Below, piece by piece: positions 1 to 5,126 of a stretch of DNA of 5,670 nt. Position 1 is the first letter of the stretch. Every line of letters begins with the position of its first letter. Source of the stretch: an archaeon (GTDB lineage Archaea; Asgardarchaeota; Hermodarchaeia; Hermodarchaeales; Hermodarchaeaceae); NCBI GenBank assembly GCA_016550485.1, contig JABXGV010000046.1:1-5670 (forward strand). Reading direction: 5' to 3'. The notes below the pieces were generated by a model. That model worked only from the letters and a program-made list of their open reading frames with translations, did not search any database and had not been told where the DNA came from. The position numbers and the translations under genes are program-made.

Positions 1-518
1 AGGGTCGAAATATCCTCGTACTCTCCGACATCCTTGGTATCAGTTGGTTGCCCGTCAGTGAATAGAATGATACGTACTAGCCTGCCTTCTTTCCTGCTTT
101 TCTTCGCAATCTTGTAGACATGGACAAGGGCGGTATGCATCTTGCTCCAGCCCTCCGCCTCGATATTCGCGATTTTCTTCCTAATCTTCGCCAAATCCTT
201 CTCGGACTCGAGAACCTTTCTCCTCACAAGGTTCCTGATTTCGGTATCAAAGGTGACAACCGCCACACTGCTTCCCGGTGGAAGCTCGCGTTCCAGAACC
301 TTCAAGGCGGCTGCCTTGGCGTCTTCGATTTTCTGCCCACGCATCGACCTGCTCTTATCAAATACGAAGATCAGGTCAATCGCTCGGCGAGTAAGTATCC
401 GTGTTGGCTGGGACGCGGTGACGCCTACGTCGAGAACCTGATAGAACTTGGGTTCATCCTTGTTGAGTTTGACCAGCGATTGCTTTACGAAGACATTGAG
501 TGAAATATCTAACACCAC
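1..518 (-). CDS. VWA domain protein, N-terminal part (runs off left edge)
   Basis: Read leftwards from 518, this frame is open to the window edge and gives 172 residues, so the 3' end is missing. It starts at one of two adjacent GTG codons (518-516 or 515-513), and an in-frame TAG lies directly upstream, which fixes the N-terminus. Residues 46-172 form a von Willebrand factor A domain. The hydrophobic strand LIFVF leads into the metal-site motif DKSRS (D54, S56, S58). GWS (123-125) puts Ser where Thr usually sits, and LFTDGQPTD supplies the third metal-site Asp (D155). The usual Gly of DxSGS is Arg57 here, but the metal-ligand positions are kept. VWA domains bind partner proteins through a divalent metal. 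There is no signal peptide or membrane segment in the visible part, so it is probably cytoplasmic. The partner is unknown, and the missing C-terminal half could change the picture. The domain call is firm. Confidence 0.88.
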   Translation of the reverse strand, partial: MVLDISLNVFVKQSLVKLNKDEPKFYQVLDVGVTASQPTRILTRRAIDLIFVFDKSRSMRGQKIEDAKAAALKVLERELPPGSSVAVVTFDTEIRNLVRRKVLESEKDLAKIRKKIANIEAEGWSKMHTALVHVYKIAKKSRKEGRLVRIILFTDGQPTDTKDVGEYEDIST

Positions 519-549
519 CTAATGATAGCGATACCTAGGTTTTTTCCTG

Positions 550-557
550 TTTTTAAA
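550..557 (-). promoter_or_regulatory. TATA-like box for the VWA gene
   Basis: On the minus strand this reads TTTAAAAA, a good match to the archaeal TATA box. A transcription start about 25 bases downstream would fall near 527, leaving a leader of roughly ten bases before the GTG start at 518. The sequence just before the start (AGGTGGTG, 520-513) overlaps the GTG codons and so is a poor ribosome-binding site, which fits a short-leader message. The TTTAAA core is palindromic and could also be read in the other direction for the hydrolase gene at 652. This is inferred from sequence only. Confidence 0.5.
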
Positions 558-566
558 CTCATCCCC

Positions 567-612
567 ACTTTCTTAGGTAGAAGGCACGGGGACTTTCTTG
601 CCTGATAGGTAA
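567..612. repeat. Short direct and inverted repeats in the divergent promoter region
   Basis: ACTTTCTT occurs at 567-574 and 592-599, 25 bases apart, and each copy is followed by a similar AGGTAG/AGGTAA (575-580 and 607-612). An imperfectly overlapping inverted pair, AGGCA (582-586) and TGCCT (599-603), lies inside. The location between two divergent genes suits a regulator site, but the repeats are short and could be chance. Confidence 0.25.
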
Positions 613-634
613 ACAAAATAAAGGTCGAAATTTC

Positions 635-642
635 AGGAAAGG
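635..642 (+). promoter_or_regulatory. Possible ribosome-binding site of the first serine hydrolase
   Basis: The purine run AGGAAAGG ends nine bases before the ATG at 652, a workable Shine-Dalgarno distance, although it matches the archaeal anti-SD only in part. The A-rich stretch CAAAATAAA (614-622) lies where a TATA box for a short leader would be, but it is a weak match. Either signal supports the ATG at 652 as the start. Confidence 0.35.
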
Positions 643-651
643 TCCGAAAGG

Positions 652-1905
652 ATGGTGTACCTCCTGAATCCTACTCGAGTGATTCTTGTATTCTCCCTCA
701 TGTTATCAGTTGTTGTCCTTCCCTTTGGGACAGGTGTGGGGGCTCAGTCGGTAGTGCCTGATTACTGGCCAACCAATGGCTGGCGTACCTCCGACCCTGA
801 GGCGCAGGGAATGAACTCGACGCTATTAGACGAGATGACCGCCTTCATCGAGAATGGCGTTGAGAACCTCTCGTGGGCACTTCACTCCTTCTTGGTAATA
901 CGGAATGGGTACATCGTCTACGAGTACTATAGTCTCCCCTATGACCAGGACACCCTCCATTTCCTTGCCTCCGCGACGAAAACCTTTGTCGCAGCTCTAA
1001 TCGGCATCGCCCTAGACGCTGGCATTATCGGGAGCATCAATGACACAGTAGTCGACATCTTCGACGACCGCCCCATCGCCAACATGGACGCCCGCAAAGA
1101 AGCAATAACCATAAGGCATTTGCTGACGATGACGCCCGGGTTGGCCTGGGACAATGACAACGGCTACAATATTATGATAGCTAGCCCCGACTGGGTCCAG
1201 TATGTTCTTGATCTACCAATGATAGCGGACCCTGGCGAGACCTGGGCCTACAACAGCGGCGCCTCCCACCTCCTCTCTGCCATCATCCAACAACTCAGCG
1301 GCACCACTACCCTAGCCTTCGCTGAGAACCGGCTCTTCGGGCCATTGGGCATTGACCAGTACCTCTGGGAAACCGACCCTCAGGGAATCCCCAATGGCGG
1401 TGCAGGCATGGAACTCACGCCACGAAACATGGCTAAGCTCGGGCTCCTCTACTTAGAGAATGGACAATGGGATGGGCAACAGCTCCTCCCCGAAGATTTC
1501 GTCGCTGCCTCGTGTACTATACAATCCCATCTAACAACCGATCCCGATGGAAACCCGGCATCTGGTTACGGTTACCAGACTTGGGTGTACCCCTACCTCG
1601 ACGCCTATGGAGCCCGTGGATCCGGGGGTCAGCGCATCTTGGTGGTTCCTGACCATGAGCTAGTCATCGTCACCACCGGCAATGACGCACAACTGGTCCC
1701 CCTCGCCGATCTGCTCCTCGACTACGTGTATGCCAGTATCTACCAAAGCCCTGCGTTGCCCCTAGTGCCATGGCAGGGTGTTGTGCTAGTTGCACTCGTC
1801 ATAGGCGCCCCTCTAGCGGTTGGAGCAATTTACCTCATTCGTAAATTTAGATTCAGGAAGAATTCCCACAAAGTATTGAAGGAAGGTGAAGAACTTGAAA
1901 AATAA
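652..1905 (+). CDS. Membrane-anchored serine hydrolase, beta-lactamase/class C PBP fold (first paralog)
   Basis: This 417-residue protein belongs to the COG1680 (CubicO/AmpC-like) family of serine hydrolases, which cleave esters, amides or peptides through an acyl-enzyme. A hydrophobic signal peptide (about 9-29) probably ends after A31. WPTNGWRTSDPEAQG (39-53) is the usual family entry motif. The nucleophile motif is S107-A-T-K110, the second motif is Y200-N-S, and RGSGGQ (322-327) followed by the strand ILVVP takes the third-motif place. Residues about 373-396 form one transmembrane helix, followed by a basic and then acidic 21-residue tail. The predicted topology is catalytic domain outside and tail inside. 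Its stop codon lies inside the next gene, a close paralog, so the two are almost certainly co-translated. Beta-lactam resistance should not be inferred, because most members are esterases or peptidases and archaea lack murein. Fold and active site are confident; the substrate is unknown. Confidence 0.93.
   Translation: MVYLLNPTRVILVFSLMLSVVVLPFGTGVGAQSVVPDYWPTNGWRTSDPEAQGMNSTLLDEMTAFIENGVENLSWALHSFLVIRNGYIVYEYYSLPYDQDTLHFLASATKTFVAALIGIALDAGIIGSINDTVVDIFDDRPIANMDARKEAITIRHLLTMTPGLAWDNDNGYNIMIASPDWVQYVLDLPMIADPGETWAYNSGASHLLSAIIQQLSGTTTLAFAENRLFGPLGIDQYLWETDPQGIPNGGAGMELTPRNMAKLGLLYLENGQWDGQQLLPEDFVAASCTIQSHLTTDPDGNPASGYGYQTWVYPYLDAYGARGSGGQRILVVPDHELVIVTTGNDAQLVPLADLLLDYVYASIYQSPALPLVPWQGVVLVALVIGAPLAVGAIYLIRKFRFRKNSHKVLKEGEELEK
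1884..1889 (+). promoter_or_regulatory. Shine-Dalgarno sequence inside the upstream gene, bearing on the second hydrolase's start
   Basis: AGGTGA is an exact complement of the core archaeal anti-Shine-Dalgarno and sits five bases before a TTG at 1895. It overlaps the alternative GTG start at 1886, for which it cannot serve. If it is functional, the second hydrolase begins at 1895 and the gene overlap shrinks from 20 to 11 bases. Being inside the end of the first gene, it suits translational coupling. Confidence 0.5.
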
Positions 1906-3097
1906 ACGCCTAATCTTGATTGCCCTGCTACTCTCACTTAGTATCCCCTCCTTGATGGCTCCCGCTTCTGTCCAGGCGACCAACCCTACCCAGAACCGTT
2001 CTCCCGCCTATTGGCCAACGGGTGGCTGGCTGACTGCAACACCCGAGTCCCAGGGGGTGAGCTCTGCGGTATTACAGGAAATACGGGACTATTACACCGC
2101 TTATAACTGGCCCATTGACTCGATGCTGGTGATACGGAATGGCTACATCGTGTATGAGGACTACCCGAGTCCAATTTATGGCCAAAACACGGCTCATGTG
2201 ATGTACTCGTGTACTAAAAGCGTCTCCTCCGCGCTCACCGGAATCGCCATCAGCCTTGGCCTCTATGACCTCGATGACCTGGTACTCGACTTCTTCCCCG
2301 GCTATACTTTCGACAACCTCGACGCTTGGAAGGAAGCCATCACCGTCGAGAACCTGCTCATGATGCGTTCCGGGATACCTTGGGACGAGTCGACCTACCC
2401 CTACGGAGACATCAACAACGACGTCACCGCGATGGTTGCGAGCCCCGATGCCGTGCAGTTCGTCCTCGACAAGCCCATGGAGAGCCAACCGGGCACCGCA
2501 TGGAACTATAACACTGGAGCATCCCACCTCCTTTCAGCCATCATCACCGGAGAGTCGGGGATGTCCACCGTCGCCTTCGCCGACCAACATCTCTTCGGAC
2601 CCCTAGGCATCTCCACGAGGTTATGGGGCGTTGACCAACAAGGCATCTGCTGGGGAGGTCACGACCTCCATCTCCGACCCAGGGACATGGCCAAGTTCGG
2701 CTTCCTCTACCTCAACAACGGCAACTGGGACGGACAACAGATTGTACCTGCCGACTGGGTTGCCACATCTACCGACGAGCTCACCCAGCTCTCCACCAGG
2801 CAAGCCTATGGCTACCAGTGGTGGATAGACATGGGCGTCGACTCCTACTCCGCTCGAGGATACCAGGGCCAATACATCTTTGTCTACCCTGACTCCAACC
2901 TGATCGTCGTGATCACCGCCTCAGACGTCAACGGAGTCATCGGCTACTATGACATCGCCGACCTCATCGACGAGCTCATAGACTCCCTCTTTTACGTTCC
3001 TCCCGGCATCAGTCCCTTGGTGATTGGTGTTATCGTCATCACAATTGGTGTATGCGTAACCATTACCATCTTCTACTTTGTCCGGAGACGGAAGTAA
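1886..3097 (+). CDS. Membrane-anchored serine hydrolase, beta-lactamase/class C PBP fold (second paralog)
   Basis: This 403-residue COG1680-family enzyme is clearly related to the gene just upstream along its whole length. The signal peptide (about 8-28) probably ends at VQA31. The family entry motif is YWPTGGWLTATPESQG (42-57). The nucleophile motif is S108-C-T-K111, the second motif is Y208-N-T, and RGYQGQ (324-329) then YIFVYP takes the third-motif place. A transmembrane helix (about 377-399) ends in a short RRRK tail, so the catalytic domain should face outside. Relative to its neighbour it carries about eight extra residues after W166 (an acidic, Asn-rich stretch before ASPD) and is shorter around residue 300. 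The longest start is the GTG at 1886; the TTG at 1895, which has a far better ribosome-binding site, is a strong alternative and would remove only three residues. The signal peptide survives either way. The substrate is unknown. Confidence 0.92.
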   Translation: MKNLKNKRLILIALLLSLSIPSLMAPASVQATNPTQNRSPAYWPTGGWLTATPESQGVSSAVLQEIRDYYTAYNWPIDSMLVIRNGYIVYEDYPSPIYGQNTAHVMYSCTKSVSSALTGIAISLGLYDLDDLVLDFFPGYTFDNLDAWKEAITVENLLMMRSGIPWDESTYPYGDINNDVTAMVASPDAVQFVLDKPMESQPGTAWNYNTGASHLLSAIITGESGMSTVAFADQHLFGPLGISTRLWGVDQQGICWGGHDLHLRPRDMAKFGFLYLNNGNWDGQQIVPADWVATSTDELTQLSTRQAYGYQWWIDMGVDSYSARGYQGQYIFVYPDSNLIVVITASDVNGVIGYYDIADLIDELIDSLFYVPPGISPLVIGVIVITIGVCVTITIFYFVRRRK

Positions 3098-3302
3098 CCA
3101 CCCAGTGCGCCCCTCAGGAAAACGAATCTGAGACGAAGGCTGACACAAGCCTTATTCCAAATAACGCCGTTGATTGGGTAATATTTCCAGGAGGGTATCC
3201 TAGGCAAAAACTAGCTCTCTATTATTCTTTCCAAGGCTTCCGGGGATTCCAAGACACCAGAAAGCTTAATTGGGGAGGCTATCCATTGTTTCCTAAGGCG
3301 AT

Positions 3303-3307
3303 GGAGG
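3303..3307 (+). promoter_or_regulatory. Shine-Dalgarno sequence setting the TTG start of the BI-1-like gene
   Basis: GGAGG lies nine bases before the TTG at 3317. In this frame no ATG, GTG or TTG occurs between the upstream stop TAG at 3212-3214 and 3317, and the next Met falls inside the first membrane helix. The TTG is therefore well supported as the start codon. Confidence 0.65.
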
Positions 3308-3316
3308 CTGTGTGAC

Positions 3317-4087
3317 TTGGAAGAACTTTACAAACTCGCCAAGCCCGAAGAGGCTGAGGGCTTTCGAGTGGTAAGCACTGAAACAGATGAGGAACCTGCT
3401 CCGCCGGTAGAAAGGCACCCCGACATCATTGCGAGGAACGTGGCCTTAGGGTTTGGCTGGCTTATTGTATTGATGGCGGCAACCTCCTATACCATCATGA
3501 AAGTCATCCTAGGTGAATGGTTTGCCACCTACAGCACAATCGCCTTGGTGTTTTTCTTCGATATGCGGGTGATTCTTGGCACCTGGATAATCATGGTTAT
3601 CCTCTCTCTTGTGCTCTATTTTGGATCCAATCTCCATGGAGCAATTAAGTGGGCTCTCCTTACCCTCTTTGGTATCATCAGTGGAGGCTTCATGGGACCA
3701 GTCACCGCCATCGCCGCATTATTAGGCGTGAACTTCAATCTGGCACTAGCTATCACGGGGGCCGTTTTCGTCGTGCCGGTCCTGATTGGCTGGATGACCA
3801 AAAGGGACCTCACCGATTGGCTGCCATGGATTGCGGGGCTCCTCCTGATCGGGCTGGCTGCCAGTGTTATCAATGTGTTCTACACTGCCTCATGGTACAC
3901 TGTCTTGGCTGCCCTCCTTGTCATCCTGATTTTTGTCCCAATCATCATCTACGACATCAACCTCATTAAAAACCAGTTCGCTGACAATGAATGGCAAGCG
4001 GGTGTCGTCGACCTCTTTTTGGACTTCCTGAACGTCCTCCTCCGTATTATTATCCTGCTCATCGAGATAGCAGGTGCTGGTAAGTGA
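3317..4087 (+). CDS. Bax inhibitor-1 (BI-1/TMBIM/YetJ-like) family membrane protein
   Basis: This 256-residue protein has a polar, acidic N-terminal tail (1-40) followed by six to seven hydrophobic segments (about 43-65, 84-102, 109-135, 141-160, 169-189, 193-212 and 229-253). Two signatures point to the BI-1 family. TKRDL (161-165) lies between two helices. The C-terminal block runs from YD213 through LD236-FLNVLLR, where the family has a conserved pair of aspartates. In the bacterial homolog YetJ the equivalent Asp pair is a pH-sensing latch on a calcium leak pathway; here the spacing is 23 residues against 24 in YetJ. Function is thus plausibly a membrane channel or stress protein, but this is family inference. 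It lies 219 bp after the hydrolase pair, too far to assume one operon. The start is TTG, supported by GGAGG. Family assignment is strong, role tentative. Confidence 0.87.
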   Translation: MEELYKLAKPEEAEGFRVVSTETDEEPAPPVERHPDIIARNVALGFGWLIVLMAATSYTIMKVILGEWFATYSTIALVFFFDMRVILGTWIIMVILSLVLYFGSNLHGAIKWALLTLFGIISGGFMGPVTAIAALLGVNFNLALAITGAVFVVPVLIGWMTKRDLTDWLPWIAGLLLIGLAASVINVFYTASWYTVLAALLVILIFVPIIIYDINLIKNQFADNEWQAGVVDLFLDFLNVLLRIIILLIEIAGAGK

Positions 4088-4311
4088 CACCCTCCGCTAA
4101 GCTAGGTTACTGTTGACACCACTGACGCGCTACAACTAGTTCTGACCTCCCCCGCCCCTGCAACTTTGTTTAACATCACCACACGGTTTCTCTGCAGCGC
4201 AGCAAGGCACCCCTTCTTCTCGTTTCTGGACTGAGTTCAATTCACTGCCAACTCGGATTTAGTGGAGAATGTTTTTATTACAAGTCTAGTTCTCTAATTC
4301 TGGTTGACATT
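4088..4311. other. Intergenic region without a gene
   Basis: This 224-bp stretch separates the BI-1-like gene from the small cysteine-rich gene pair. I find no credible coding frame, tRNA or strong hairpin. It holds the pyrimidine-rich patch CCCCTTCTTCTCGTTTCT (4210-4227), a possible but weak archaeal termination zone for the upstream gene, an isolated palindrome AACTAGTT (4134-4141), and near its right end the TATA box described separately. Confidence 0.5.
4272..4280 (+). promoter_or_regulatory. TATA-like box for the cysteine-rich gene pair
   Basis: TTTTTATTA, preceded by the purine-rich GGAGAATG that could serve as the TFB-recognition element, is centred 36 bases before the ATG at 4312. 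A start site near 4301 would leave a leader of about ten bases, and no Shine-Dalgarno sequence is visible there, consistent with a short-leader message. This is the best promoter-like sequence on the plus strand of the window. Confidence 0.55.
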
Positions 4312-4635
4312 ATGATTGGCTATTGCGGTCGGAATTGTGTAGTCAGTTGCGCAGCATACACCACAGAGGAAAACCCCCCCACTGACGTGGTCCATCCCCA
4401 TATCTGGTGTCGCGGCTGCAAGGCAGACGACGATAAGGTATGGGAGTGGGTGTTAGACTGCAAGGTGCGACAGTGTGGCAGGAAGCGCCAAGTGGAAACT
4501 TGTGCTCACTGCCCCGAGTACAGCTGTGCAACCCTAGAACACCTCCATCGCACCTCGGATAGCCATACACGGCAACAACTCGAAGAAATACGCCAGTCCC
4601 TTTCAGACGAAGAATCAGATACCCGACAAGACTAA
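4312..4635 (+). CDS. DUF3795 cysteine-rich protein
   Basis: This small 107-residue protein contains ten cysteines (5, 9, 13, 33, 36, 50, 55, 64, 67, 72). The order YCGRNCxxxC at the N-terminus, WCRGC (32-36), a single C50 then VRQC (52-55), and TCAHCPEYSC (63-72) is the DUF3795 family pattern. The family occurs widely in archaea and anaerobic bacteria; its cysteines are presumed to bind zinc or another metal, and its role is unknown. Residues 77-107 form a polar, charged tail rich in Glu, Asp, Arg and Gln, likely helical. There is no signal peptide or membrane segment, so it should be cytoplasmic. The ATG at 4312 places YCGRNC at the very N-terminus, as is usual for the family, and follows a TATA-like box at a suitable distance. 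The next gene, also cysteine-rich, starts 31 bases after its stop, so the two are probably co-transcribed. Confidence 0.88.
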   Translation: MIGYCGRNCVVSCAAYTTEENPPTDVVHPHIWCRGCKADDDKVWEWVLDCKVRQCGRKRQVETCAHCPEYSCATLEHLHRTSDSHTRQQLEEIRQSLSDEESDTRQD

Positions 4636-4666
4636 GTCCACATCAATTAGTACGAAGTGGTCATCG

Positions 4667-5047
4667 TTGTTAGAATGTGACTTCTGTGGAAAGGAACTCG
4701 ATCCCGCCGCGGTTCCCAAAGAGCTAACCCGCCAGACCCTAAGGTTTCGCTGCGTGTCTATTGATGCACCACATCAGGATGTCCCGGTCATCTACTACTT
4801 CTGTAGCCCTGACTGCAAGCAGCAATTCATCCTTTCAGGTAAAACTAAGCATTGGTGTGTGGTGTGCGATAAACTCATCAAGGAACCCCAAGACGATTTA
4901 TCCTACAGGACACGAATAGACCGACCTCTGCTATGGGACACCTCCCACTTCGAACACATCCATGTCACCTACTACTTCTGTAGCCCAGAATGCAGAGAGA
5001 AATTCTTCGCGCCTAAAGAAGGACCTCCATCCTTCTCAAAGGAATAG
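4667..5047 (+). CDS. Small protein with two tandem zinc-binding treble-clef-like (TRASH/YHS-type) modules
   Basis: This 126-residue protein is built from two copies of one module. Copy 1 has C4-x2-C7 and then YYFCSPDC (43-50); copy 2 has C64-x2-C67 and then YYFCSPEC (102-109). The CxxC to FCS spacings are nearly equal (39 and 38 residues), and each copy ends in a Phe a few residues on. CxxC followed by YYFCSxxCxxxF resembles the TRASH and YHS metal-binding domains, and each module should bind one zinc or similar metal. C29 is extra, and copy 2 has several histidines (94, 97, 99) without counterparts. There is no membrane segment. The start is TTG at 4667, 31 bases after the DUF3795 stop; the frame is open further upstream but has no ATG or GTG near, and the ribosome-binding site (AAGTGG) is weak, so the N-terminus is uncertain. 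Its role is unknown: metal sensing or handling, or a structural zinc protein. Confidence 0.75.
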   Translation: MLECDFCGKELDPAAVPKELTRQTLRFRCVSIDAPHQDVPVIYYFCSPDCKQQFILSGKTKHWCVVCDKLIKEPQDDLSYRTRIDRPLLWDTSHFEHIHVTYYFCSPECREKFFAPKEGPPSFSKE

Positions 5048-5048
5048 G

Positions 5049-5065
5049 CGTTCCCTGAGGAAACG
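5049..5065. terminator. Weak hairpin between convergent genes
   Basis: CGTTCC (5049-5054) can pair with GGAAACG (5059-5065) with one bulged A and a CTGA loop. It begins two bases after the zinc-module gene's stop, in the 79-bp gap before the oppositely oriented methyltransferase gene. No T-run follows, and archaeal termination relies more on T-rich tracts, so a terminator role is only a possibility. Confidence 0.2.
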
Positions 5066-5126
5066 GCGCTGCTCCTCTACGAGTCCTAGTCTCTTGATCG
5101 ACCCGACTCTGTGAACCGCGGATAGG

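Noticed and set aside
120..503. Plus-strand frames of 127 and 99 codons over the VWA region
   Set aside because: They lie opposite a minus-strand frame that encodes a clear VWA domain with all metal-site motifs, so they are antisense shadows.
5..631. The 9-mer GGTCGAAAT present near position 4 and again near 623
   Set aside because: One copy is in coding sequence and the other upstream of a gene; a single short match is expected by chance.
2072..2527. A 151-codon minus-strand frame inside the second hydrolase
   Set aside because: The plus strand encodes conserved catalytic motifs across this span; the antisense frame follows from the GC-rich third positions.
652..3097. Beta-lactam resistance genes
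   Set aside because: The fold is shared, but the motifs match the broad COG1680 esterase/peptidase group, and the C-terminal anchors and archaeal context argue against a resistance role.
3136..3153. Hairpin AAGGCT-gacaca-AGCCTT after the second hydrolase, considered as a terminator
   Set aside because: The stem is only six pairs and is not followed by a T-run, so it is too weak to call.
3052..3315. An 87-codon plus-strand frame filling the gap before the BI-1-like gene
   Set aside because: It overlaps the end of the second hydrolase by 46 bases, has no ribosome-binding site, shows no recognisable motif, and its composition resembles non-coding sequence.
4303..4315. TTGACAT before the DUF3795 start, resembling a bacterial -35 element
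   Set aside because: It nearly abuts the ATG, so it cannot act as a promoter for this gene, and the TATA box upstream explains initiation better.
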